64,000 nt of DNA from Acinetobacter sp. Ac_5812 (GTDB lineage Bacteria; Pseudomonadota; Gammaproteobacteria; Pseudomonadales; Moraxellaceae): assembly GCF_013072695.1 (NCBI RefSeq), contig NZ_LXUK01000012.1, positions 62,546 through 126,545 of the forward strand, in the 5' to 3' direction. This document shows, piece by piece, positions 1 to 7,529 of the stretch. Each line of letters starts with the position of its first letter. Position 1 is the stretch's first letter. Under the pieces are notes generated by a model. It worked only from the letters and a program-made list of their open reading frames with translations, did no database searches and was not told the origin of the DNA. The position numbers and the translations under genes are program-made.

Positions 1-356
1 GCGGCAATTGCTGTGGTCGCTAACAAGATACCAATCACGAGTACACTGATTTTTCCAAGAGACGTGGTTTGGTGTAGTTTCACCACCGCACTTAGAATCG
101 AGATGAAAATCAGTGGCATGATCACCATTTGTAATAGTTGTACATAACCATTACCCACAAGGTTGAACCATGCAACCGAGTGTTCAAGCACAGGGTTATC
201 GCCGTAGATCGCTTTAAGGGCTAAACCGAAGAAGATACCAACCACCATACCGATCAGAACTTTTTTGGAGAGACTCCAGTCTTTTCGATAAGTAAAAAAC
301 AATCCTGCCATGAGCAGGACAAAAACAATAATATTCAATAAAACCAAGGTATTCAC
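1..356 (-). CDS. tcyP: L-cystine uptake symporter TcyP, N-terminal part (cut by window edge)
   Basis: First 118 codons of a sodium/dicarboxylate-symporter (DAACS) family protein; the rest lies beyond the left edge. The start is a GTG at 354-356 preceded on the minus strand by an AGGATAA ribosome site. The visible part has a hydrophobic first helix, a basic loop ([11 protein letters not shown]), a second helix ([12 protein letters not shown]) and the family motif [17 protein letters not shown] followed by [10 protein letters not shown]. These match my memory of E. coli YdjN and B. subtilis TcyP, inner-membrane cystine importers. It has its own upstream region and is separated from trpG by a terminator, so it is probably a single transcription unit. 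The cystine-specific assignment is by family resemblance; a generic dicarboxylate symporter is less likely. Confidence 0.82.
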   Translation of the reverse strand, partial: MNTLVLLNIIVFVLLMAGLFFTYRKDWSLSKKVLIGMVVGIFFGLALKAIYGDNPVLEHSVAWFNLVGNGYVQLLQMVIMPLIFISILSAVVKLHQTTSLGKISVLVIGILLATTAIA

Positions 357-713
357 AATAGGTTATCCTGATAGATCATTCAGGGGGAATGCTAAGAACA
401 ATGACTTAGATTCTATCATCCAGCCGCCCTGAAACTTAATCATTCCTATGACTATAGTTAATCTAAAAAAGTAAAATGCAATCAGACAAAACAGAAATTG
501 AGGATTGAACTTACTTTTTATAACGTGTGAAAAGTGGATTAATTATTGAAAAAGAATGACTTGTTTTTAAGTGTAAGTTTTCAGATTAAGTTTAATGCTG
601 AAAATTTATACCGTGTGTATGAGTTATATATTGTTTTTATATGTTCAAAATAAAAACAGCCCATTGATTAAAAATGGGCTGTCAGGATATTTGATGTAAT
701 CAAATGCTCGTGT
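357..713. other. Intergenic region between tcyP and trpG
   Basis: About 357 bases without a credible gene. It holds the tcyP ribosome site and presumably its promoter (both on the minus strand) at the left, and the trpG terminator hairpin at the right. The middle is AT-rich and I see no RNA fold or ORF of note. There is no trace of trpD here, although trpD follows trpG in the classical Acinetobacter trpGDC cluster. Confidence 0.5.
657..681 (-). terminator. Intrinsic terminator of trpG
   Basis: Perfect 8-bp stem CAGCCCAT / ATGGGCTG with a 9-nt loop. Read on the minus strand it is followed by a T-rich run (TGTTTTTATTTT). It lies 32 bases past the trpG stop and ends that transcript before tcyP. 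Confidence 0.8.
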
Positions 714-1298
714 TTAAGCGTAAATATCCAAGAAGTTTTTGAAAATTTGATGACCATGTTCGCTCAAAATAGACTCAGGGTGAAATTGCACACCTTCCAC
801 AGGCAGAGTTTTATGTTTCACACCCATAATTTCTTCAATCGTACCGTCTGCTTGATTGGTCCAACAGGTCACTTCTAAGCACTCTGGCAAAGTTTCTTGC
901 TCAATCACCAATGAATGATAACGTGTTGCAGCAAAAGGTGATGGCAAGTTGCTAAAAATCCCTTTGTCACTATGATACATATCGGATAGGCGGCCATGCA
1001 TCACTGTTTTGGCGCGAATGATATGACCACCAAAGGCTTGTCCAATGGCTTGATGACCTAAGCAAACGCCAAGCAAAGGAATTTTGCCAGCAAAGTGATT
1101 GATGGCTGGAATAGAAATGCCTGCTTCACTTGGAGAGCATGGACCAGGGCCAATCACCAGATATTTCGGCTGCCATCGCTCAATATCCTCTAAAGTCACT
1201 TGATCATTACGAACAACTTTTACTTCTTGATTCAACTCGCCAAAGTATTGAACGATGTTGTAAGTAAATGAGTCATAGTTATCGACCATTAGAAGCAT
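714..1298 (-). CDS. trpG: Anthranilate synthase component II (glutamine amidotransferase)
   Basis: 194-residue class I glutamine amidotransferase that releases ammonia from glutamine for anthranilate synthase (tryptophan pathway). In Acinetobacter the same protein is also reported to serve p-aminobenzoate synthase, so it doubles as PabA. Visible motifs: N-terminal DNYDSFTYN, the oxyanion strand GPGPCSP, nucleophile region [15 protein letters not shown] with the catalytic Cys near residue 79, and the His-Glu pair in [10 protein letters not shown] near residues 171-173. Length is normal for the family. The ATG start is followed at once by conserved sequence. It is followed by its own terminator and not by trpD-trpC, unlike the trpGDC cluster known from Acinetobacter ADP1, so linkage has been lost here or a paralogue lies elsewhere. 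Confidence 0.93.
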   Translation of the reverse strand: MLLMVDNYDSFTYNIVQYFGELNQEVKVVRNDQVTLEDIERWQPKYLVIGPGPCSPSEAGISIPAINHFAGKIPLLGVCLGHQAIGQAFGGHIIRAKTVMHGRLSDMYHSDKGIFSNLPSPFAATRYHSLVIEQETLPECLEVTCWTNQADGTIEEIMGVKHKTLPVEGVQFHPESILSEHGHQIFKNFLDIYA

Positions 1299-1646
1299 TT
1301 TATATTCAACCTATTGATTATATTTAAGGTTTTAACAAATGAGTGCTGATATTGCTCACATTGTTACTCACTTTAAGAAAAATGGAGAATGATGGACCAC
1401 AATTCTTAGACGAATAATCATAGCAAAAACAAATAGCCAATGTTGAATATTTCGGAAATCTCAGCACTTAAATAAAGGGCCAATTTTGTTTATTGAAATG
1501 AGCAGGTAATTGATCATAAATTTTTGTAATTGAAACACTTGAGGAAAAAAACTGAAAGTGAATCGAAAGTCTAAATGAATTGATTGGAATGATGTTGAAA
1601 AGAATGATATAAAAAGCCAATTTACGCGAATAATAAAAGCGTAATT

Positions 1647-1663
1647 GGCACTACATTGGTTCT
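1647..1663. promoter_or_regulatory. NtrC-like binding site, distal, upstream of glnA
   Basis: GGCACTACATTGGTTCT fits the enteric NtrC site TGCACYANNNTGGTGCA with mismatches at the two outer positions and one inner position. Its centre is 30 bp from the next site, close to three helical turns, like the paired enhancer sites upstream of E. coli glnAp2. It lies about 210 bp before the predicted transcription start. On its own it would be weak; the spacing with the second site raises confidence. Confidence 0.5.
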
Positions 1664-1676
1664 TTGTTATATGTAT

Positions 1677-1693
1677 TGCACCATTTTGGTTCA
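1677..1693. promoter_or_regulatory. NtrC-like binding site, proximal, upstream of glnA
   Basis: TGCACCATTTTGGTTCA matches the dyad TGCACCANNNTGGTGCA at all but one base. It sits about 180 bp upstream of the predicted sigma-54 transcription start, a typical enhancer distance. NtrC bound at two such sites is the known activator of sigma-54 glnA promoters in enteric bacteria; activity here is inferred. Confidence 0.62.
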
Positions 1694-1839
1694 TTATGTC
1701 TTTTTTAGGGACGAACTGAAATAGGAATGTTTAAATATGGTGCATTTTAAAATGCAGGCATTAAAGTAAGCATAGGACAGGGAGCTTAAAGCATTTTTTC
1801 TGCAAAGAATTTCAATGTTTTAGGTATGCTTTGAAATTG

Positions 1840-1856
1840 TTGGTATGATAATTGCT
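1840..1856 (+). promoter_or_regulatory. Sigma-54 (-24/-12) promoter of glnA
   Basis: TTGGTATGATAATTGCT fits the sigma-54 consensus YTGGCACGRNNNTTGCW at all defined positions except two in the -24 element. The invariant GG and GC have the required spacing. The predicted start is near 1867, giving a 5' leader of about 55 nt before the glnA ATG. RpoN and NtrC dependence would tie glutamine synthetase to nitrogen limitation. Confidence 0.72.
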
Positions 1857-1921
1857 AATTATACACCAACAACTAACACGCACTTAACAAGTGCATAAAA
1901 ACTTCATTGGAGCAAATGAGC

Positions 1922-3331
1922 ATGGCGAACAAGGTCCTTCAACTCATCAAAGAAAGTGGCGCAAAATGGGTCGATTTTCGCTTTACTGATACTAAGGGTA
2001 AAGAGCAGCACGTAACTTACCCAGCTGATACGATTGATGAAGATACATTTGAAGACGGTAAAATGTTTGATGGTTCTTCAATTGCTGGTTGGAAAGGCAT
2101 TGAAGCTTCTGACATGATCTTACGTCCAGATGCTGAAACAGGTTTTCTTGACCCGTTCTTTGCTGAGCCTACAGTTGTTGTAACTTGTGACGTTATCGAG
2201 CCTTCAACTGGTCAAGGTTACGAGCGTGACCCACGTTCAATTGCTCGTCGTGCTGAAGAATATTTAAAATCTACAGGTATTGGTGATACAGCATTCTTTG
2301 GTCCAGAACCAGAATTCTTTGTTTTTGACGAAGTAAAATGGGACATCGACATGTCTGGCGCGCGCCACACATTGATCGCTGAAGAAGCTGCTTGGTCTAC
2401 AGGTAAAGACTACGAAGCAGGTAACTCAGGTCACCGTCCACGTGTTAAAGGCGGTTACTTCCCAGTTCCTCCAGTTGACTCTCATCAAGACATGCGTGCT
2501 GAAATGTGTGCACGTATCGAAGACATCATGGGCCCTGGTCGTGTAGAAGTACATCACCACGAAGTTGCATCTTGCCAATTAGAAATTGGTGTGAGCTTCA
2601 ATACTTTAGTTCGTAAAGCGGACGAAGTTCAGCAGTTCAAATATGCAGTTTGGAACGTTGCGCATCAATATGGCAAAACAGCGACATTCATGCCTAAGCC
2701 AATGGTGGGTGATAACGGTTCTGGTATGCACGTTCACATGTCAATTTCTAAAGATGGCAAGAACTTGTTTGCTGGTGATGAATATGCTGGATTATCAGAA
2801 ATGGCATTGTTCTTCATCGGCGGTGTAATCAAACACGCGCGTGCGTTGAATGCGATTACTAACCCAGGTACAAACTCTTATAAGCGTTTGGTTCCACACT
2901 ACGAAGCACCAATTATGCTTGCTTACTCAGCGCGTAACCGTTCGGCTTCTATCCGTATTCCTTACGTTTCTAGCCCTAAAGGCAAGCGTATCGAAGCACG
3001 TTTCCCTGATCCATTAATGAACCCGTACTTAGGTTTTGCGGCATTGTTGATGGCTGGTCTTGACGGTATTCAAAACAAGATCCACCCAGGTGAAGCTGCT
3101 GACAAGAACTTGTATGATCTTCCTCCTGAAGAAGAAGCAAAAATCCCAACAGTTGCGCACAACTTGGAAATGGCGATTGCTGCACTTGAAGCGGATCATG
3201 AGTTCCTGTTGAAAGGTGGTGTATTCACTAAAGAAATGCTTGATGCATATATCGAACTTAAAACTGAAGATGTACGCCGTCTTAACACGACGACTCACCC
3301 AGTTGAATTTGATATGTACTACAGCCTGTAA
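1922..3331 (+). CDS. glnA: Glutamine synthetase type I
   Basis: 469-residue class I glutamine synthetase, the dodecameric cytoplasmic enzyme that condenses ammonia with glutamate using ATP. Visible motifs: MFDGSSI (beta-grasp domain), the metal-binding FGPEPEFF, the active-site [10 protein letters not shown] and [18 protein letters not shown], the conserved [12 protein letters not shown] and [10 protein letters not shown] segments, and the adenylylation motif NLYDLPPEE with the target Tyr near residue 398. The start is ATG at 1922, nine bases after the GGAG at 1909-1912; an ATG at 1916 is too close to that site. The length equals the E. coli enzyme. It is monocistronic, preceded by a sigma-54 promoter and followed by a strong terminator. 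Adenylylation control by GlnE is implied by the intact site. Confidence 0.97.
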   Translation: MANKVLQLIKESGAKWVDFRFTDTKGKEQHVTYPADTIDEDTFEDGKMFDGSSIAGWKGIEASDMILRPDAETGFLDPFFAEPTVVVTCDVIEPSTGQGYERDPRSIARRAEEYLKSTGIGDTAFFGPEPEFFVFDEVKWDIDMSGARHTLIAEEAAWSTGKDYEAGNSGHRPRVKGGYFPVPPVDSHQDMRAEMCARIEDIMGPGRVEVHHHEVASCQLEIGVSFNTLVRKADEVQQFKYAVWNVAHQYGKTATFMPKPMVGDNGSGMHVHMSISKDGKNLFAGDEYAGLSEMALFFIGGVIKHARALNAITNPGTNSYKRLVPHYEAPIMLAYSARNRSASIRIPYVSSPKGKRIEARFPDPLMNPYLGFAALLMAGLDGIQNKIHPGEAADKNLYDLPPEEEAKIPTVAHNLEMAIAALEADHEFLLKGGVFTKEMLDAYIELKTEDVRRLNTTTHPVEFDMYYSL

Positions 3332-3344
3332 TACATACAGATTG

Positions 3345-3373
3345 AAAAAAGCTCGCTTCGGCGAGCTTTTTTT
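3345..3373 (+). terminator. Intrinsic terminator of glnA
   Basis: Hairpin GCTCGC-TTCG-GCGAGC flanked by A6 and T7, a textbook UUCG tetraloop terminator 13 bases after the glnA stop. Confidence 0.92.
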
Positions 3374-3433
3374 ATGTTTTTGATTCAATTGAAAGTCATG
3401 CGCTTTTTCTAAAGAAATTCATGTACACTCATA

Positions 3434-3699
3434 GGGTCTGCTGGCACTTCACAGATGTTTGCGACAGAGGACATTTTTTAGATGTTACAAGGCAGGTCGT
3501 ATGAAATTTAGTGCTTCTAAATGAATACGGGCTAACGTTGTAACATCAAAAAATGACCCTGTCCCGAAGGGTTATGTCTAAAACCTCCCCAAACTTCGTT
3601 ATGAAACTTGACAAGGGTATCGCCATTGTCTACGTTCCATGCCTTGTTTGTGTGGTTTTAGCCTATAACGCAATGCATGGCTGAAGTATCAGCAGACCC
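3434..3699 (+). ncRNA. Strongly folded 266-nt RNA candidate, possibly 6S-like
   Basis: No credible protein is encoded, but the element closes on itself. GGGTCTGCTGGCACTTCA (3434-3451) pairs with TGAAGTATCAGCAGACCC (3682-3699) over 18 positions with one true mismatch. Inside are a long hairpin (3472-3490 with 3538-3556), a stem CTAAAACC/GGTTTTAG closing near 3654-3661, a further TTGCG/CGCAA helix next to the terminal stem, and a short ACCCT/AGGGT hairpin. A TACACT -10-like box at 3424-3429 would start transcription near 3434. Several segments recall E. coli 6S RNA in the same order (GATGTTYGC near the 5' side; TAAAAC then CTTGACAAGGG then AGCC towards the 3' side), but it is about 80 nt longer. 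Alternatives are an unknown ncRNA or a MITE: 18-bp inverted ends with TA on both sides would also fit one. Its 3' stem abuts ubiC. Confidence 0.5.
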
Positions 3700-3724
3700 T
3701 AATGATGTTTTTAGTGAGCCAAGC

Positions 3725-4216
3725 ATGCGAAATTTACGACCAAACAGAATTAAGGGACGAGAGATCCCAGCTGAATTAAAAAAATGGTTGTATGCATCTG
3801 GTTCCCTCACTCAGCAGTTGACTGATTTGGGCGGGGGGGAGTTTCATGTTGAACGGACAAAAGAGCATTTTCAACGACTCACTTTTAACGATAGCCAGTG
3901 GATGCAAATGCCAGCACACCATATTGCATGGGTACGTGAAACCAATCTTTATGGCAGTGAAACAGAAGCTTGGGTGAAAGCAAAAAGTATCTTCCCGATT
4001 TTAAGCTTACATAAGAAAGCACGATTATTTCGGCATATTCGTAATAAGCCAATCGGCTGGTTTTTATTTCAACGAACCAATCCTGCCTGTGAAAGACGAG
4101 TAATTTATCTTGAAGAAGGGTGGACCAGACAAAGTTGTTATACTTGGCATGGTTGCAAATTTATCGTGCAAGAGACTTTTCTCCCTGCATTTGAACAGTT
4201 TATTCGACAGCATTGA
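3725..4216 (+). CDS. ubiC: Chorismate--pyruvate lyase UbiC
   Basis: 163-residue cytoplasmic enzyme that removes pyruvate from chorismate to give 4-hydroxybenzoate, the first step of ubiquinone synthesis. It aligns with E. coli UbiC (165 residues) by the pattern of an N-terminal IPAELKKWLYASGSLTQQL segment, WVRETNLYG (E. coli WLREILLC) and the C-terminal QETFLPAFEQF (E. coli TELFLPA). I chose the ATG at 3725, with AGTGAG upstream. An in-frame ATG at 3677 would add 16 residues that are read from the 3' strand of the folded RNA element and has no ribosome site. It is followed 15 bases later by ubiA, forming a ubiCA unit. The promoter may lie inside or before the RNA element. Confidence 0.9.
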   Translation: MRNLRPNRIKGREIPAELKKWLYASGSLTQQLTDLGGGEFHVERTKEHFQRLTFNDSQWMQMPAHHIAWVRETNLYGSETEAWVKAKSIFPILSLHKKARLFRHIRNKPIGWFLFQRTNPACERRVIYLEEGWTRQSCYTWHGCKFIVQETFLPAFEQFIRQH

Positions 4217-4231
4217 CTCTAAGGATTCATC

Positions 4232-5113
4232 ATGGAAACAGTGCAACACACAACATGGCGGCAACGCTTAGAAGCCTATTATTATTTATGCCGTTTTGAT
4301 AAGCCTGTAGGTACAGAACTGGTCTTTTGGCCAACCATGTGGGCGCTATGGATTGCTGCTGGTGGTTTACCACCCTTGCAGATTCTCATTGCGATGGTCT
4401 TGGGCACTATTTTTATGCGTGCAGCGGGTTGTGCGATCAATGACTTTGCCGATCGTAAAGTCGATGCCCATGTAGAGCGTACCAAGACACGACCATTGGC
4501 GACAGGAGTAATTCGTCCACGCGAAGCGGTTTATGTTTTTTTGGGTTTGGTTGCTGCTAGTGCCTGTACCTTATTTTTTCTACCTATTGCGACCTTTTAT
4601 TGCGCTTTAGCGGGGTTGGTGCTGGCGTTTATTTATCCCTTTATGAAACGCTATACCCACTTACCACAAGTGGTTTTGGGCATGGCATTTTCATGGGGAA
4701 TTCCAATGTCTTTTACTGCGATGGGGAAGCCTCTGGATTTAACCTGCTGGCTTTTATATTTCGGCAATTTGGCATGGACAGTGGCTTATGACACCCAATA
4801 TGCAATTACTGATCGTGAATATGATTTGAAGATTGGCGTGAAGTCGACAGCGATTTTATTTGGTCGTTACGATATACAGATTATCGGTTTGTTACAGCTT
4901 TTAAGCCTGATCTTGATTGGTGGGGCTTTATATCTGGAAAATCTGTTACTCCCATTTGGATTGGCTGCATTGTTGATTGTTGCAGGAGATTTTATCTATC
5001 AAGCGGTTAAAACTAAAGATCGTGATCCACAAATTTGTTTTTGGGCATTCCGTCACAATCGCTGGGTGGGACTGATTATTTTTATTGGAATTTTTTTAGA
5101 ATTCATATTTTAA
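4232..5113 (+). CDS. ubiA: 4-hydroxybenzoate octaprenyltransferase UbiA
   Basis: 293-residue polytopic inner-membrane prenyltransferase that attaches the polyprenyl chain to 4-hydroxybenzoate made by UbiC. Both Asp-rich prenyl-diphosphate/Mg motifs are present: NDFADRKVDAHVERTKTRPL (about residues 70-89) and DTQYAITDREYDLKIGVKS (about 187-205). Eight or so hydrophobic helices are visible. The upstream gap to ubiC is 15 bases, containing AAGGATTC as the ribosome site, and a terminator follows, so ubiC and ubiA form a two-gene operon. Confidence 0.95.
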   Translation: METVQHTTWRQRLEAYYYLCRFDKPVGTELVFWPTMWALWIAAGGLPPLQILIAMVLGTIFMRAAGCAINDFADRKVDAHVERTKTRPLATGVIRPREAVYVFLGLVAASACTLFFLPIATFYCALAGLVLAFIYPFMKRYTHLPQVVLGMAFSWGIPMSFTAMGKPLDLTCWLLYFGNLAWTVAYDTQYAITDREYDLKIGVKSTAILFGRYDIQIIGLLQLLSLILIGGALYLENLLLPFGLAALLIVAGDFIYQAVKTKDRDPQICFWAFRHNRWVGLIIFIGIFLEFIF

Positions 5114-5129
5114 ATTGACTGAATAGTTG

Positions 5130-5158
5130 AAAAGTGTCCTATGCAGGGCACTTTTTTT
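5130..5158 (+). terminator. Intrinsic terminator of ubiCA
   Basis: AAAAGTGTCC-TATGCA-GGGCACTTTT stem (one G-U pair) followed by further T residues, 16 bases past the ubiA stop. Confidence 0.85.
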
Positions 5159-5222
5159 ATGCCTTAATAATGTGGCATGTAGTTTCATGCTTCAAATAAA
5201 ACAAGGACTAAAGGGATATTTT

Positions 5223-6527
5223 ATGAAACGGTCTAAAATTGCATTAGCAATAACATTCTCTATTTCGGCATTATTTTTAACCGCATGTAATGACAATGAT
5301 GATGATTATACCGGGGTAGATTCGAATAAAACCTATCTGTCTGAAACGACTTATTCTAAGGATAAAGTGGATAATGCCTCATCGGTAAAAGTCATGACTT
5401 ATAACATGGTCAATGTACAAGGGCGCACGGCAAAAGCAACCGCACTGGTGATGTTTCCAAAAGCTGCTCAACCTACTGATGGTTACCGAGTTGTGGTCTG
5501 GGAGCATGGTACGGTTGGGGTGGGTGATAGTTGCGCACCAAGTAATAATACTGTGAATCCTCGCTTTAAAATTCTCGCTGATACTTTATTGGCGGCGGGT
5601 TATGTGGTGATTGCCCCAGATTATGAAGGCTTGGGGACTCCAGGAATTCATCCCTATCTAAACTTGGGTAGTGAAGCGAAGTCAGCAATTGCGGCGGTTA
5701 AAGCAGCCAAAGATCATTATGGGGCGAAACTCAATGGACAATGGATGTCAATTGGTCAGTCTCAAGGTGGTCATGCTTCATTGGGTACTGCTGAATTTGC
5801 AAATAATGATGCAAATTATAAAGGTGCGGTTGCGGGTGCGCCTGCATCGAGCCTTGGTTATATCATTTCTGTTGTTGCACCACAGGCAATTGCAAATATT
5901 CTTAAGCAAGAACAGGCTGGTCTTGCACCAGTAGGTACAGCTGTTGAAGTCTATGCAGAGCTGCTTGCTTATGCTGCATATACGACTGTGGGTATTACTG
6001 CTTATGATCCTAAATTTAATTATCGAGAAATTTTTCAGGAACGTTCTCGCTCAATTGCTGAATTCGCCGAAGGCACGACAGGTGAAAATGGCATCTGTTT
6101 AGATGATTTGCATAATAAGTTTGCAGCAGATATTCGTGACTTTATCAGCAAAGATACCACGAAAACTGTTTTGGACTACCCAGGCTTAGCAGGCAACTTC
6201 CAAGAAAATCCAACAGTGAAAAAATTCCTAGAAGATAATCAACCTGCGGCCAAGAAAATCAATACACCTGTTATGATTATTCAGGGTAAGCTAGATATGG
6301 CTGTTCCTTATGATGTGACAAATGCTTTGCAAAATGGATTAAAAGCCTTAGGTACAAATGTTGAATTCTTAGGGGTTGATGGCGCAAGTCATACTCAAGC
6401 AATTGTATGTAAGAATGCGGATGCTTATAGATTTATCCAAGACAATATGTCAGCGGGTACAGGTATCGTATTGACGAATGCGCAGAAGGATGCCAGTCAA
6501 AATCCTCACTGTACTGGTAAATTCTAA
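5223..6527 (+). CDS. Secreted lipase/esterase-like alpha/beta-hydrolase lipoprotein
   Basis: 434 residues from the ATG at 5223. An upstream in-frame start would run through the ubiA terminator, so it is rejected. The N-terminus is a lipoprotein signal (KRSK, hydrophobic stretch, lipobox LTAC with Cys22) followed by an Asp/Asn-rich linker (NDNDDDY). The body has an alpha/beta-hydrolase fold: VVVWEHGTVG oxyanion region, VVIAPDYEGLG, nucleophile elbow GQSQGG with Ser180, Asp in IIQGKLDMAVPYD and His in GASHTQA. The layout recalls the secretory-lipase (LIP, PF03583) type also seen in Gram-negative lipoproteins. Likely an outer-membrane or periplasmic esterase; the substrate is unknown. Monocistronic, with a terminator on each side. 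Confidence 0.8.
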   Translation: MKRSKIALAITFSISALFLTACNDNDDDYTGVDSNKTYLSETTYSKDKVDNASSVKVMTYNMVNVQGRTAKATALVMFPKAAQPTDGYRVVVWEHGTVGVGDSCAPSNNTVNPRFKILADTLLAAGYVVIAPDYEGLGTPGIHPYLNLGSEAKSAIAAVKAAKDHYGAKLNGQWMSIGQSQGGHASLGTAEFANNDANYKGAVAGAPASSLGYIISVVAPQAIANILKQEQAGLAPVGTAVEVYAELLAYAAYTTVGITAYDPKFNYREIFQERSRSIAEFAEGTTGENGICLDDLHNKFAADIRDFISKDTTKTVLDYPGLAGNFQENPTVKKFLEDNQPAAKKINTPVMIIQGKLDMAVPYDVTNALQNGLKALGTNVEFLGVDGASHTQAIVCKNADAYRFIQDNMSAGTGIVLTNAQKDASQNPHCTGKF

Positions 6528-6561
6528 GATTTCTTTACTTATTTAGAAGAAATTTGCTTTT

Positions 6562-6592
6562 AAAAAGAGCCTCTTTATAGGGGCTCTTTTTT
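6562..6592 (+). terminator. Intrinsic terminator after the lipase-like gene
   Basis: AAAAAGAGCC / GGCTCTTTTTT hairpin with a T-run, 35 bases beyond the stop. Confidence 0.85.
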
Positions 6593-6643
6593 GTTATATT
6601 GTTACGCATCTTGAAATTGATGTCATTTGAGTTTGAAACAGCT

Positions 6644-6850
6644 ATGAGCCAGCAATCTGTTGAAAAAAAGTCAGTACCTTGGTTATTAATGAGTTTGGGA
6701 TTGTTGATTCCAATTTTTATTGTAGGTATGGCCTTTGTTGCTGCTAAAAGTGATGCACAAACCAAGAAAAAATATGACCAGCAACGCGCTGAAATGGCAA
6801 AGAAATTTGAACAGCAGAAAAATGCTGAACAAGCGACAAAGGCGGAATAA
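6644..6850 (+). CDS. Small single-pass membrane protein, function unknown
   Basis: 68 residues from the ATG at 6644 (MSQQSVEKK); earlier in-frame starts at 6599 and 6620 are possible because no clear Shine-Dalgarno decides. There is one hydrophobic helix (about residues 11-32, PWLLMSLGLLIPIFIVGMAF) followed by a highly charged Lys/Gln/Ala/Glu tail that should form a helix or coiled coil (KKKYDQQRAEMAKKFEQQ). Topology is probably an N-terminal anchor with a soluble helical tail. No known family is recognised. It lies between a terminator and the convergent DUF2726 gene, so it is probably transcribed alone. Confidence 0.65.
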   Translation: MSQQSVEKKSVPWLLMSLGLLIPIFIVGMAFVAAKSDAQTKKKYDQQRAEMAKKFEQQKNAEQATKAE

Positions 6851-6869
6851 TCTTTCTTAAATTAGCCGA

Positions 6870-7310
6870 CTATCGAAGATCCATCTGTAGCTGTTTTATA
6901 GATGGAATCTCTGTATAACGTTGCACTTGATAGCCTGCTTCTTGCAACATCTGATCGCGCTTTTTATCTTCTAATTCTTTACCTAAATGGCTTGGGTCAT
7001 CTAACTCAATAATCGCCAAAACATTCATTTGCTGATCTAAAACCACAAAGTCTGTGACCTTACGATTAAATTTACTACGGATCTTGTAATGGTCACTGGT
7101 AATCAATGCACTGAAGGCAACCTGCGCAAGTACATGGTGCTGTGGAAAGGCCTGTTGTAATCGTGCAAACATTCTTGATTCAAATGATGTGATGACGGGT
7201 CGAGCAAAGAACTTTTGTTTGGGAAAGAAAGGTCGTATACAGCTAAAGAGTAATATAGCTGTACTAATAAAACCAATAGTGAGAAATAAGAGGTGATTCG
7301 ATTCAAACAT
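6870..7310 (-). CDS. DUF2726 family protein with N-terminal membrane anchor
   Basis: 146 residues from the ATG at 7308-7310; a TTG at 7328 would add six residues but lies next to the tRNA terminator. One hydrophobic segment (LLFLTIGFISTAILLFSCI) is followed by a soluble domain with the DUF2726 pattern: RPVITSFESRMFARLQQAF, KVTDFVVLD, AIIELDDPSH, DKKRDQMLQEAGY and RYTEIPS. The acidic and lysine residues in these blocks resemble a restriction-endonuclease-like (PD-(D/E)xK) core, which is the usual structural reading of the family. Cellular role unknown. It sits convergent to the small membrane protein gene. Confidence 0.78.
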   Translation of the reverse strand: MFESNHLLFLTIGFISTAILLFSCIRPFFPKQKFFARPVITSFESRMFARLQQAFPQHHVLAQVAFSALITSDHYKIRSKFNRKVTDFVVLDQQMNVLAIIELDDPSHLGKELEDKKRDQMLQEAGYQVQRYTEIPSIKQLQMDLR

Positions 7311-7331
7311 GTGTTTATCAAAGAGCAAATA

Positions 7332-7361
7332 AAAAACCCACTCAACTAAGAGTGGGTTTTT
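7332..7361 (-). terminator. Terminator downstream of tRNA-Asn copy 1
   Basis: AAAAACCCACTC-AACTAA-GAGTGGGTTTTT, a perfect 12-bp hairpin that can act on both strands. On the minus strand it ends the tRNA transcript eight bases past the CCA end. Confidence 0.88.
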
Positions 7362-7449
7362 AGAATCTTGGCTCTCCCACCTGGGCTCGAACCAGGGACC
7401 TGCGGATTAACAGTCCGTCGCTCTACCGACTGAGCTATGGGAGAATCTG
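7357..7449. repeat. 93-bp direct repeat, copy 1 (contains tRNA-Asn)
   Basis: Identical base for base to 8006-8098 (offset 649). It covers the whole tRNA plus 12 bases past its 3' end and 5 bases before its 5' end; identity stops abruptly on both sides. Confidence 0.95.
7369..7444 (-). tRNA. tRNA-Asn (anticodon GTT), copy 1
   Basis: 76-nt cloverleaf on the minus strand. The acceptor TCTCCCA pairs with TGGGAGA, followed by discriminator G and an encoded CCA. The anticodon loop CTGTTAA carries GTT, and the T-arm has GGTTCGAGCC. The sequence closely resembles E. coli tRNA-Asn. An identical copy lies 649 bp away. Confidence 0.97.
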
Positions 7450-7529
7450 GAGCGAATTTTAGGGCTTAAATGACAGTCCGTCAAGTAAAATCAGTATGAA
7501 TAATAATCGCTTAACCAAAATATAGTGTA

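Larger units (their letters stand above)
1299..1921. other. Long regulatory region upstream of glnA
   Basis: Roughly 620 bases between divergent trpG and glnA with no convincing gene. An ORF of 77 codons at 1461-1694 (minus) has low-complexity composition and no ribosome site, and I do not accept it. The right half carries two NtrC-like sites (1647-1663, 1677-1693), a perfect 16-bp palindrome TGCATTTTAAAATGCA (1741-1756) and the sigma-54 promoter (1840-1856). The left part must contain the trpG promoter, which I could not resolve. Confidence 0.6.

Noticed and set aside
1647..1663. TTGGCAC element read as a second sigma-54 promoter of glnA
   Set aside because: The -12 dinucleotide is GT instead of GC at the required spacing; it fits an NtrC half-site pattern better.
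1461..1694. 77-codon minus-strand ORF upstream of glnA
   Set aside because: Phe/Ile/Ser-rich low-complexity product, no ribosome site, overlaps the glnA NtrC-site region.
3029..3388. 119-codon ORF antisense to glnA
   Set aside because: Shadow of the strongly biased glnA codons; no family features or ribosome site.
3677..3724. Upstream in-frame start for ubiC
   Set aside because: No ribosome site; the extra 16 residues are encoded by the 3' arm of the folded RNA element and are not part of the UbiC family.
5127..5222. Upstream in-frame start of the lipase-like gene
   Set aside because: It would read through the ubiA terminator hairpin; ATG 5223 gives a proper lipoprotein signal.
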